In this document: positions 43,211-50,270 of the stretch, piece after piece
Numbering within the stretch: position 1 is the first letter of the stretch
How the letters are laid out: every line of letters begins with the position of its first letter
NCBI GenBank assembly: GCA_900473185.1
Contig: UCKU01000027.1
Location: forward strand, 1-64,000
Direction of reading: 5' to 3'
DNA: 64,000 nucleotides
From: Hyphomicrobiales bacterium
GTDB taxonomy: Bacteria; Pseudomonadota; Alphaproteobacteria; Rhizobiales; Rhizobiaceae
The notes under the pieces: generated by a model
Told to the model about the DNA's origin: nothing
Database searches by the model: none
Seen by the model: only the letters and a program-made list of their open reading frames with translations
Made by a program: the position numbers and the translations under genes

Positions 43211-43891
43211 CTATACGCTGCGCTTGACGACGCGTAGGTTCATTTCCGACCGCAGCTTGAAGCCGAGTGCCTTGTAGAGCGTTATGGCTGAAGTGTTGGT
43301 GTAATAGGCATGTAGGAAGACGGTGTCGCCCCTGGCGGAAATTTCGCCGGCGACATAGCGGAAGAGCAGGGTGCCGAGGCCTTGCCCCTGAAAATCAGGA
43401 TGGGTGCAAAGGCCGCTGAGCTCGCCAAATCCGGGATGTCGCAGGCGCTGCCCGGCCATGGCGACAAGCCGACCGTCGACCTTGACGCCCCAGAAGGTAC
43501 CAAGTTTTTGGGCGCCAAGTGTGAAGGGGCCGGGTTTGGTCAGAGTCGCCAGGGCCAGCATTTCCTCCGCATCATTAGGGGTCAATGGCTGCAGCCGGCT
43601 GTCGGAAATGCGCTCATAGGGTCGCTCGGCAATCATCTGCACCAGCTTTCCTTCAGAGACGACCGTCAGTCCCTGCGGGATGGTGACGGGTCCGGCTTCG
43701 ACGATCGCCATGACCTCATCAGCGGCGGGGAGGTTTTCGAGCGCTTCGAGGCTTTCGCGGCTATCGTCGGCGGCCGCTGCGAAGGGGACGATGGACGGCG
43801 GGTAGCGCATCGCGTGCTTGCCGCCTTCGGCGAGTTCGGCATGCGTTGTTTGCAGCGCGTTCCAGATCGGTCGGTCGAGAATATGGCTCAT
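43211..43891 (-). CDS. GNAT-family N-acetyltransferase (FR47-like)
   Basis: The 226-residue protein has a C-terminal acetyltransferase domain (about 100-220). The acetyl-CoA loop is THPDFQGQGLGTLLF (Q-x-x-G-x-G), preceded by FGELSGLC and followed by HAYYTNTSAITLYKALGF. The N-terminal 90 residues are less conserved. The substrate is unknown. It follows the MarR gene on the same strand, with a mosaic repeat between them. Confidence 0.8.
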   Translation of the reverse strand: MSHILDRPIWNALQTTHAELAEGGKHAMRYPPSIVPFAAAADDSRESLEALENLPAADEVMAIVEAGPVTIPQGLTVVSEGKLVQMIAERPYERISDSRLQPLTPNDAEEMLALATLTKPGPFTLGAQKLGTFWGVKVDGRLVAMAGQRLRHPGFGELSGLCTHPDFQGQGLGTLLFRYVAGEISARGDTVFLHAYYTNTSAITLYKALGFKLRSEMNLRVVKRSV

Positions 43892-43912
43892 GGTGTCTTT
43901 TCCTGTATGGCG

Positions 43913-44019
43913 CTACAGCATCGGCCCGAAAATCGGGACCGATTTTCGGAAAGCCTGATGCGTAAATTCAAAAAATTAGAGCGTCCTTTGTGCGTCCGAA
44001 TGGACGCACGGCGCTCTAA
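43913..44019. repeat. Mosaic repeat of a second type, overlapping the MarR gene 3' end
   Basis: Two palindromes of about 107 bases in total. One is CCGAAAATCGG-GAC-CGATTTTCGG inside GCATCGG...CTGATGC. The other is TTAGAGCG (43976-43983) to CGCTCTAA (44012-44019) with an inner GTGCGTCC/GGACGCAC stem. The outer TTA is the stop codon of the MarR gene on the minus strand. It resembles repeats common between Rhizobium genes. Confidence 0.7.
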
Positions 44020-44485
44020 CGCGTCGGATCAACGGTGCTTCGGCGAGCCCGTCCTCCATCGCAGCAAGTTGCTCGAGCAGCGGGCCGTCGAGATCCCGGC
44101 AAAGATCGGCGACGGCGGCTGCGATGTGCGGCCAGACCTGTTGCTTCGAATAGTCAACGAGTTCCTGTCCTTTTGGTGTCAGCGAGACGACTCTGCGCCG
44201 CTGATCTTCGGCGGATGGTTGCATGTCGAGGAAACCTAGCTCCATGAGCTGGGAGGCGGTGCGCGTCGCGCCGGGCTGGGTGATACCCACTGCCTGCGCC
44301 AATTCCCCGATGGTCAGCGGGCCGAGCCTGTCGATGGCGCCGAGGAAGGGATATTGCGCGGCCTGTATGGAGACGCCCAGTTCCTCAATCACCTGTTGCG
44401 TGTCGGCCTGCAGACGCTCCCCGATCCGGCGGAAGCGGCTGCCGAGGCAAAGGTAGCCCAGCGATTTCACGACATCTTCGACCAA
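43976..44485 (-). CDS. MarR-family transcriptional regulator with repeat-encoded C-terminus
   Basis: The 169-residue protein carries a MarR winged helix (about 40-140): LGPLTIGELAQAVGITQPGATRTASQLMELGFL, then the wing SAEDQRRRVVSLTPKG. The last 14 residues, VRAPCVHSDAQRTL, and the stop codon are encoded by the mosaic repeat, so the original C-terminus was probably altered when the element arrived. A near-perfect 36-bp dyad upstream (44503-44538) is a likely autoregulatory operator. The ligand and other targets are unknown. Confidence 0.83.
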   Translation of the reverse strand: MVEDVVKSLGYLCLGSRFRRIGERLQADTQQVIEELGVSIQAAQYPFLGAIDRLGPLTIGELAQAVGITQPGATRTASQLMELGFLDMQPSAEDQRRRVVSLTPKGQELVDYSKQQVWPHIAAAVADLCRDLDGPLLEQLAAMEDGLAEAPLIRRVRAPCVHSDAQRTL

Positions 44486-44502
44486 GACAGGTTCCTCATT
44501 CT

Positions 44503-44538
44503 AATTGCATAACAAGTTATATAACTAATAATGCAATT
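44503..44538. promoter_or_regulatory. 36-bp dyad, probable MarR operator
   Basis: Outer arms AATTGCAT (44503-44510) and ATGCAATT (44531-44538) enclose AGTTAT-ATAACT (44515-44526), all sharing one centre. It begins 17 bases upstream of the MarR start codon, where MarR-type repressors usually bind their own promoter. Confidence 0.65.
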
Positions 44539-44649
44539 ATCGTCAATTCACAAGCGCGTTAGGGCGCGGTTCACCTGGAGATGACCTCGCCTTTGTCCTG
44601 CCAAAACCTTTGACTTTTTGAGCCTGATTGCCCATATCACCCGCATTGG

Positions 44650-44680
44650 CCGCCTGCGCGATTCCCGCGCGGGCGGTTTT
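44650..44680 (+). terminator. Terminator-like hairpin in the leader of the CDF-queF operon
   Basis: CCGCCTGCGCG (44650-44660) pairs with CGCGCGGGCGG (44666-44676), 11 bp with one G-T pair and a 5-base loop, followed by TTTT. No plus-strand gene lies upstream before the divergent MarR gene, so it must act on a leader transcript of the CDF gene, 53 bases before its start. Confidence 0.6.
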
Positions 44681-44732
44681 GCGTTTCAATGGCTTAAATG
44701 CTGCAATTCATTCGCATCCGCAGGGGGATGAT

Positions 44733-45647
44733 ATGAACGAAGAAGGCAATCTCACGGTTCGGAAACTGGCGTTCTGGGGCATTCCCCTGTCGCTTGGCGT
44801 TCTGGGGCTGAAGATGGTCGCCTGGTGGGTGACGGGCTCCGTGGCGCTGCTCTCGGACGGGCTGGAATCCTTCGTCAATGTGGTGGCGGCCTTCATCGCC
44901 TTTTTCGTCATCCGCTACGCGCAGAAGCCGGCCGACCACGACCATCCCTTCGGCCACCATAAGGCGGAATATCTTTCGGCCGTCACCGAAGGAGTGATGA
45001 TTGTCGTTGCCGCGCTGCTGATCGTGCAGGAGGCCGTGAACCATCTCGCAGATCCGCGCATGCTCGACGCACCGGTGCTCGGTCTTTCGATCAACTTCGC
45101 CGCCGGTGTCATCAATGCCGTCTGGGCTCGGCTTTTGATCCGCACAGGGCGCAAGCATCGCTCCGCGGCACTGACGGCGGACGGGCAGCACATCATGTCG
45201 GATGTGGTCACTTCCGTCGGCGTTCTCGTCGGCCTGCTTCTGGCGCTTGCGACCGGTTATGCGATCTTCGACCCCATTCTCGCCATTCTCGTTGCGCTCA
45301 ACATCCTCTATCAGGGTTGGAAGGTGATCTCGCAGTCGATCGGCGGGCTGATGGACCAGGCGGTAGAACCGCAGGAGGAAGAGGCGATCAAGCAGGCGAT
45401 TGCCACCCATGCGGCAGGCTCGATCGGCGTGCATGACCTGAAGACGCGGCGTGCCGGGTCGGTGACCTTCGTCGATTTCCATCTCGTCGTGCCCGCCAAG
45501 ATGACGGTTCGCGAAGCCCATGATATTTGCGATCGCCTTGAAGATGCCATCAGGGCCGCGCATTCGGGCTCGACAATTGCCATTCACGTGGAGCCGGAGG
45601 GCGAAAAGGCCCATGGCATCCGCGTCAAAGTGATCAAGGAGGCGTAA
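44733..45647 (+). CDS. Cation diffusion facilitator (CDF) family metal transporter
   Basis: The 304-residue protein has about five to six membrane helices (from 9 to 205) and a cytoplasmic C-terminal dimerisation domain (about 210-300). Metal-site patterns are LLSDGLESFVN on helix 2, DHDHPFGHHKAEYLSA in the loop, and DGQHIMSDVVTS on helix 5 (HxxxD). These fit zinc, iron or manganese efflux. GGGGG precedes the ATG. The stop overlaps the queF start by one base, so the two are co-translated. A terminator-like hairpin lies in the leader. Confidence 0.87.
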   Translation: MNEEGNLTVRKLAFWGIPLSLGVLGLKMVAWWVTGSVALLSDGLESFVNVVAAFIAFFVIRYAQKPADHDHPFGHHKAEYLSAVTEGVMIVVAALLIVQEAVNHLADPRMLDAPVLGLSINFAAGVINAVWARLLIRTGRKHRSAALTADGQHIMSDVVTSVGVLVGLLLALATGYAIFDPILAILVALNILYQGWKVISQSIGGLMDQAVEPQEEEAIKQAIATHAAGSIGVHDLKTRRAGSVTFVDFHLVVPAKMTVREAHDICDRLEDAIRAAHSGSTIAIHVEPEGEKAHGIRVKVIKEA

Positions 45648-46111
45648 TGCCCAATACAGACGTTTCCAGCCTTTCGATGCTGGGCCAGCAGACGGAAACG
45701 GCCAGGAGTCCCGAAGAGGCGGTTCTGGAAAAAGTGCCGTCCAATCATGCCGGAACCGACTATGTCGTGCGCTTCACCGCGCCGGAATTCACGTCGCTCT
45801 GCCCAATGACCGGACAGCCGGATTTCGCCCATATCGTCATCGATTACATTCCGAACGAATTTCTGGTGGAATCGAAGTCGCTGAAGCTCTTCCTGCATTC
45901 CTTCCGCAATCACGGCGCATTTCACGAGGATTGCTCGATCTATATCGCCAAGCGGATCGTCGAGCTTCTCGATCCGAAATGGCTGCGCATCGGTGCCTAC
46001 TGGTATCCGCGCGGCGGCATTCCTATTGACGTCTTCTGGCAGACAGGCAAGCCGCCGGAAGGTGTATGGCTGCCGGATCAGGGCGTTGCGACCTATCGTG
46101 GACGTGGGTGA
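45647..46111 (+). CDS. queF: NADPH-dependent 7-cyano-7-deazaguanine reductase
   Basis: The 154-residue type I QueF reduces preQ0 to preQ1 in queuosine synthesis. Catalytic Cys52 and Asp59 lie in SLCPMTGQPDFA. The NADPH-binding motif ESKSLKLFLHSFRNHGAFHE is complete. Length is normal for the short type. The start codon shares one base with the CDF transporter stop. Confidence 0.95.
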   Translation: MPNTDVSSLSMLGQQTETARSPEEAVLEKVPSNHAGTDYVVRFTAPEFTSLCPMTGQPDFAHIVIDYIPNEFLVESKSLKLFLHSFRNHGAFHEDCSIYIAKRIVELLDPKWLRIGAYWYPRGGIPIDVFWQTGKPPEGVWLPDQGVATYRGRG

Positions 46112-46133
46112 GCCGTGGTCGGGCGCAGCCCGA

Positions 46134-46158
46134 GCAATCGATCCAGTGAATCGATTGC
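46134..46158. repeat. Inverted repeat downstream of queF
   Basis: GCAATCGAT-N7-ATCGATTGC is a perfect 9-bp dyad 22 bases after the queF stop. It may be a terminator stem or part of a small mosaic repeat. It lacks a T tract. Confidence 0.4.
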
Positions 46159-46201
46159 AACGGCGAACGCCCTGAGCCAAAGCGAAGGGCCGGGCAACGG
46201 T

Positions 46202-46226
46202 GCGGCAGTTTAAAGCCAACTGCCGC
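46202..46226. terminator. Hairpin between convergent queF and DUF2076 genes
   Basis: GCGGCAGTT / AACTGCCGC is a perfect 9-bp stem with a 7-base loop. It is followed by TTGCCCTTCG on the plus strand. It is probably the shared transcription end of the two convergent genes. Confidence 0.5.
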
Positions 46227-46245
46227 TTGCCCTTCGTATCAAAAC

Positions 46246-46995
46246 TCAAACATCCGTCGTGTCGTCGCCGGAGTCATCCGTAAAATCGTCGTTGTCGTCG
46301 TAATCGGCCTGCTGGATATTGTCGTTATTGTCGGCTTGGTTGTCGTCAGCCTTATTGTTGTCGCCGTAGTAATTGTTGATGACGGTTTCCTCAGCGGGCG
46401 CACTGGCATTGCCGAAGGGATTGGCGCCGCCAAAAGGTGAACCCAAGCCGAGCGACGACATGTGATTGCCAAAAATGCCGGAAAGCGAGTTGGCAAGCAG
46501 CATGCCGCCGGCAACGCCGGCTGCCGTGCCGAGGGCGCCACGCAGGAAGCTGCCGCCGGCAGACGGCGCGGAGGCCTGCTGGGTCCAGGGGCCGGTCGGC
46601 TGTTGCGGCGCCTGCCTGGTGTTGTCATAGCCGCGCGGCTGTTCGTAGCTATCTCTCGGAGCGCCGCCCCATGGGCCGGGTGCGGGCGCCGGCTGTTGCG
46701 TCTGCGTATTGCCGAAGATGGAGCTCAGAAAGCCGCCTTGTTCGGCCCGGCGGTGATCGGTTTCGCCCGCTTCGAACTGCCGGACACGCTCTTCAAGCTC
46801 CTTGATGTGATTGGCCGCAGCTTCCAAACCCTTTTCCTGCACGATGACGGCCTGCGCCAGGTAGTAGGTGGCAGACGGTTGCGCACGGGTCGCTTCCGAT
46901 ATCAGCGTTTCGGCTTCCGGATCGCGCGGCGTTGCGGCGGCGGTACGGACGCGATCGAAGAGGGCGGTCAGCAATTGGCGTTCTTCCGGTGACAT
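46246..46995 (-). CDS. DUF2076 family protein with acidic Asn/Asp-rich tail
   Basis: The 249-residue protein has the DUF2076 N-terminal helical part (MSPEERQLLTALFDRVRTAA..., about 1-85), then a Gln/Pro/Gly linker, a glycine-rich hydrophobic stretch (GGSFLRGALGTAAGVAGGMLLA, about 148-170) and a low-complexity Asp/Asn tail (about 205-249). The function is unknown; family members are predicted periplasmic ligand-binding or envelope proteins. The tail is translated from GTC/GTT-rich DNA on the plus strand that looks repetitive. Confidence 0.8.
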   Translation of the reverse strand: MSPEERQLLTALFDRVRTAAATPRDPEAETLISEATRAQPSATYYLAQAVIVQEKGLEAAANHIKELEERVRQFEAGETDHRRAEQGGFLSSIFGNTQTQQPAPAPGPWGGAPRDSYEQPRGYDNTRQAPQQPTGPWTQQASAPSAGGSFLRGALGTAAGVAGGMLLANSLSGIFGNHMSSLGLGSPFGGANPFGNASAPAEETVINNYYGDNNKADDNQADNNDNIQQADYDDNDDFTDDSGDDTTDV

Positions 46996-47109
46996 ATCCT
47001 GTCTCCTCTAAAGTTCTGCGGCTTTAACATTCGGCGGATGGGCCGCTAAGGCTGAGTTAGGAAGCGATTGGGGCATTTCAAAGCCTTGGCAACTTACATT
47101 TCAGTAAGC

Positions 47110-47820
47110 TCAGGCCTCCTTCAGCCAGACGCGCAGCGGGCCTAGAAGTTCGAAGCCCGCTCGCAGCGCCTCGTCCAGATCGTCGCCGCGTTCGTAGCCG
47201 ACAAGCGGTTCTCGCGGATAGAGTTCGGCCGCCTGAGCGACCAGCCCGCGGCGGATGGTTTCACCGTGCCGGCCCTCGGCAAACAGGTTTGAATGGCCGA
47301 CGACGCCGGCTTGGTGATTGAGGATGCCGCCGCCGACCGGTTGGCCGTGTTCGAAGCCGAGCAGAAAGGCGATTTCGGGATCGTGCAGCAATGGCTCGGT
47401 AAAGATCTTCTGCGTTACCGGACCGTTCGCTTTGCCCCATTCCGCCTCCCATTGCGCAAGATCGGCGGCGCTTTCCATGCGCTGCCAAGTGATTGGAGAC
47501 GACGCCGAGACCGGCATGCGCATGCCGATCCATTCGGCTTCGAACAGCAGCCTGAAGCCGAGCGGCGCAAGATCGAGGGCCGCATAGCTGTCCTTGATCG
47601 CCCAGTCCCGTTTCTCGCTGTTGATCAGCGTCGCGATCGTCTCCGTTTGCTCGCCGTCTGCCTCCCTCAGCGTTACGGCATCGGGATAGAAGGGAGGTGT
47701 GCCTCGGCGATGAAACCAGAGTGTGGCCGTAAACTCACCGGGCGAGCCCAATGCCTTGCAGACGGCGTCGCACCAGAATGCATTGTTGCTGATGGCAGCA
47801 CGCAGAAAGGAGGAGGTCAT
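47110..47820 (-). CDS. Conserved protein of unknown function, possible GNAT-like fold
   Basis: The 236-residue protein has no signal or membrane segment. The C-terminal half (FLLGFEHGQPVGGGILNHQAGVVGHSNLF, then a short helix and VGYERGDDLDEALRAGFELLGPLRVWLK) has the strand order of a GNAT enzyme, but the acetyl-CoA loop is not clear. I do not recognise a named family. It is divergent from clpP. Confidence 0.6.
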   Translation of the reverse strand: MTSSFLRAAISNNAFWCDAVCKALGSPGEFTATLWFHRRGTPPFYPDAVTLREADGEQTETIATLINSEKRDWAIKDSYAALDLAPLGFRLLFEAEWIGMRMPVSASSPITWQRMESAADLAQWEAEWGKANGPVTQKIFTEPLLHDPEIAFLLGFEHGQPVGGGILNHQAGVVGHSNLFAEGRHGETIRRGLVAQAAELYPREPLVGYERGDDLDEALRAGFELLGPLRVWLKEA

Positions 47821-47977
47821 TTTGCGTTTCTCCCGGTCTTTTCAGAGGATGCGATGATATCGTCCGTTTGTCATAAGAATATCTTCACCGCTTCCTGCTT
47901 CCTCTTTTTCCCGCATTGTTTTACGCATTGAGTCGCACTATGTGCGAGGAACCGCATTAGACGTGAGAGAGGTTCGA

Positions 47978-48565
47978 ATGAACGAAGAAGAAGATCAGGA
48001 CGAAAAGACGAAGGAACTGCCGCTCGGCAAGGAAACGGAGGCGAACCTTTTCAAGTCGCGTTCGATCTTCATCTATGGGCCGATCACGCAGGAACTGGCG
48101 CAGAAGGTTAGCACCCAGCTCGTGGCGCTTTCGGCCGCCAATGACGAAGATATTCGTATCTATGTGAACTCGCCCGGCGGCCACGTCGAATCCGGCGATT
48201 CCATCCACGACATGATCAAGTTCATCAAGCCGAAGGTCTGGATGATCGGCACGGGCTGGGTTGCCTCGGCTGGTGCGCTCATCTATGCCGCGGCTCCGAA
48301 GGAACGTCGTATCTGCCTGCCGAACACCCGCTTCCTCCTGCACCAGCCGTCCGGCGGCACACGCGGCATGGCTTCGGACATCGAGATCCAGGCACGCGAA
48401 ATCATCAAGATGAACGAGCGCCTGATCAAGATCTTCTCGAAGGCAACTGGCCAGTCGGAAGAAAAGATCGCCAAGGATATCGACCGCGATTACTGGCTCT
48501 CGGCTGAAGATGCCGTCGCCTACGGTCTCGTCTCTCGCGTCGTGACCTCGCAGAGCGAAATCTGA
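47978..48565 (+). CDS. clpP: ClpP-type ATP-dependent protease proteolytic subunit
   Basis: The 195-residue serine peptidase has a complete triad: Ser98 in GWVASAGAL, His122 in FLLHQPSGG and Asp171 in DRDYWLSAEDA. NSPGGHVESGDSI is the substrate-strand loop. The surrounding residues differ from the housekeeping ClpP (which reads GQAASMGAF and MIHQPLGG), so this is one of the extra ClpP copies that rhizobia carry. The acidic N-terminus (MNEEEDQDEKTKELPLG) lacks a typical propeptide. The ATG at 47978 follows AGAGAGG. No Clp ATPase gene is adjacent. Confidence 0.88.
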   Translation: MNEEEDQDEKTKELPLGKETEANLFKSRSIFIYGPITQELAQKVSTQLVALSAANDEDIRIYVNSPGGHVESGDSIHDMIKFIKPKVWMIGTGWVASAGALIYAAAPKERRICLPNTRFLLHQPSGGTRGMASDIEIQAREIIKMNERLIKIFSKATGQSEEKIAKDIDRDYWLSAEDAVAYGLVSRVVTSQSEI

Positions 48566-48758
48566 TCCTTCGCCACCTGGCTTTTTGAATTTACGCCCCG
48601 TCTGCCGGTCGCAGGCGGGGCGTTTCCGTATCTACCGACATAGCGCCATGCAATCCCGGGGGATTGCCGCGCAAGCGAACATTTTTCGGCGGCAATCCGG
48701 CTTGCGCGGTCCTTGCTTATGCTGCTCCATGCGCAATCTTCGCAGCCGGAGTCGCGCC

Positions 48759-49943
48759 ATGCTCAAAGATTTCTCCGTCCAGAGCCTATTCATGGGCCTT
48801 CTGACGGCTTTCGTCGGGTTTACCAGCTCTTTTGCAGTCGTACTGCATGGGTTGCAGGCGGTCGGCGCGACGGATGCACAGGCGGCCTCAGGGCTGATGG
48901 CGTTGTCGATCTCGATGGGACTTTGCGCCGTCATGCTCAGCGCTGTCACGCGTCTGCCGGTCAGTATCGCCTGGTCGACCCCGGGGGCGGCACTGCTTGC
49001 CAGCATCGGCACGATCGACGGCGGCTTCAATGCGGCGGCTGGGGCTTTCATTCTTTGCGGTTTGCTCATCGTCGTTGCGGGGCTGTTCAAGCCGCTCGGG
49101 CGTGCGGTTGCCGCCATTCCGGCGCCGCTTGCCAATGCAATGCTATCGGGCGTGCTGCTCGGTCTCTGTTTTGCCCCGGTCAAGGCCATTGCCTTCAATC
49201 CGCTGCTAGGCCTGCCGATCATTCTGACCTGGATCGTGGTCGGCGCCTTCAAGCGGCTGTGGGCGGTGCCGGCAGCGCTGGTGGCCTTCGCGCTGGTGCT
49301 GGCGTTCGGCGTCGATATTCCCGAGGGGGCGTTTGCGTCACTCGAACAATCGCTGGTGCCTGTTATCGACATCGTCCACCCGGTCTTCAATCTCGCCGGT
49401 TTCGTGTCTATTGCCCTGCCGCTCTTCGTTGTGACAATGGCCTCGCAGAATATTCCTGGCATCGCCGTGCTGAAGGTCAATCACTATGATCCGATGCCGG
49501 GCCCGCTCTTTGCCGTGACCGGCGTCTTCTCGCTTCTGGCGGCGCCCTTCGGCGGCCATGCAGTCAACCTGGCGGCGATCACGGCGGCGATGTGCGCCGG
49601 GCAGGATGCGCATGCTGATCCTTCGCGGCGTTATTGGGCAGCGCTGATTTCGGGCGTCGGTTACGTCATTTTCGGCCTGCTTGCAGGGGCGGTGACCGCC
49701 TTTGTCGCGCTCGCGCCGCCGATTCTGATTGAGGCCGTTGCCGGTCTTGCGTTGGTCGGCGCCTTCTCCGGTTCTGCCATGGCTGCCTTCCAGGCGCCGG
49801 AGTCACGTGAGGCAGCGGCTATCACCTTCCTTGTCACGGCTTCCGGCGTTTCGTTCGGCGGCATCTCCGGCGCCTTCTGGGGCCTGATTGCCGGCGGGCT
49901 GATGCTTGCGCTGTCCCGGATTGTGCAGGCGCGGAAAAAATAG
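48759..49943 (+). CDS. benE: BenE-family benzoate:H+ symporter-like transporter
   Basis: The 394-residue membrane protein has about 11-12 helices. The pattern SVQSLFMGLLTAFVGFTSSFAVVLHGL, SIAWSTPGAALLA and TMASQNIPGIAVLK is typical of the BenE family, whose characterised member imports benzoate with protons. No benzoate catabolic gene is nearby, so the substrate is uncertain. ATG at 48759 follows CGGAG; a longer frame is rejected. The leuA leader begins 45 bases after its stop. Confidence 0.85.
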   Translation: MLKDFSVQSLFMGLLTAFVGFTSSFAVVLHGLQAVGATDAQAASGLMALSISMGLCAVMLSAVTRLPVSIAWSTPGAALLASIGTIDGGFNAAAGAFILCGLLIVVAGLFKPLGRAVAAIPAPLANAMLSGVLLGLCFAPVKAIAFNPLLGLPIILTWIVVGAFKRLWAVPAALVAFALVLAFGVDIPEGAFASLEQSLVPVIDIVHPVFNLAGFVSIALPLFVVTMASQNIPGIAVLKVNHYDPMPGPLFAVTGVFSLLAAPFGGHAVNLAAITAAMCAGQDAHADPSRRYWAALISGVGYVIFGLLAGAVTAFVALAPPILIEAVAGLALVGAFSGSAMAAFQAPESREAAAITFLVTASGVSFGGISGAFWGLIAGGLMLALSRIVQARKK

Positions 49944-49951
49944 GGGAGGGG

Positions 49952-49980
49952 TTGCCGGAATTTGCGGCGAAGGCTATAAG
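49952..49980 (+). promoter_or_regulatory. Promoter of the leuA leader, positioned for a leaderless transcript
   Basis: TTGCCG (49952-49957), a 17-base spacer and TATAAG (49975-49980) are followed by 7 bases and the ATG at 49988. Transcription would start at or beside the AUG, as for trpL in this window. Confidence 0.6.
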
Positions 49981-49987
49981 CGCGGTC

Positions 49988-50113
49988 ATGAAGAGCACAA
50001 GCGCACGGATTTCCGAGACGATTGCACGCAGCCGCACGGCATTGCGTGACAATACGCGCGCCCTGACCTCGCTTCTTCTCCTCGGCCTTACGCGCGGTTG
50101 CCGGGTCCTTTGA
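49988..50113 (+). CDS. leuL: Probable leucine leader peptide upstream of leuA
   Basis: The 41-codon frame ends with TRALTSLLLLGLTRGCRVL, which has four consecutive Leu codons (CTT CTT CTC CTC) and seven Leu in its last 16 residues. It ends 157 bases before leuA. The frame has no ribosome-binding site, but the promoter is set for a leaderless message. GC-rich hairpins follow immediately. Leu-rich leader peptides control leu genes by attenuation in many proteobacteria, so this is the likely role. Confidence 0.68.
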   Translation: MKSTSARISETIARSRTALRDNTRALTSLLLLGLTRGCRVL

Positions 50114-50155
50114 GGAGCGCCCGGCGGCCGAAAGCCCGCCCGGCCATCGCTCCTC
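50099..50155 (+). promoter_or_regulatory. Alternative hairpins of the leuA leader
   Basis: GAGGAGCG (50112-50119) pairs with CGCTCCTC (50148-50155), enclosing a GC-rich stem. A competing pairing of GCCGGG near the end of the leader frame with the CCCGGC at about 50119-50125 would disrupt it. No T tract follows, so the mechanism may not be classical intrinsic termination. Confidence 0.45.
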
Positions 50156-50270
50156 GCGACTCACTCTCAAAATTGACCAAACGACCGAGTAAAGGTCCGC
50201 ATTTGCAGTCGCCAAGCCAGATATGATCGGCTAAGACGCGGGGCAAATGCCGGGACGAGGAGACAAGACA

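Noticed and set aside
46246..46400. GTC/GTT-rich stretch that looks like a tandem repeat or CRISPR-like array
   Set aside because: It is the coding sequence of the Asp/Asn-rich tail of the DUF2076 protein; unit lengths are irregular and there are no spacers.
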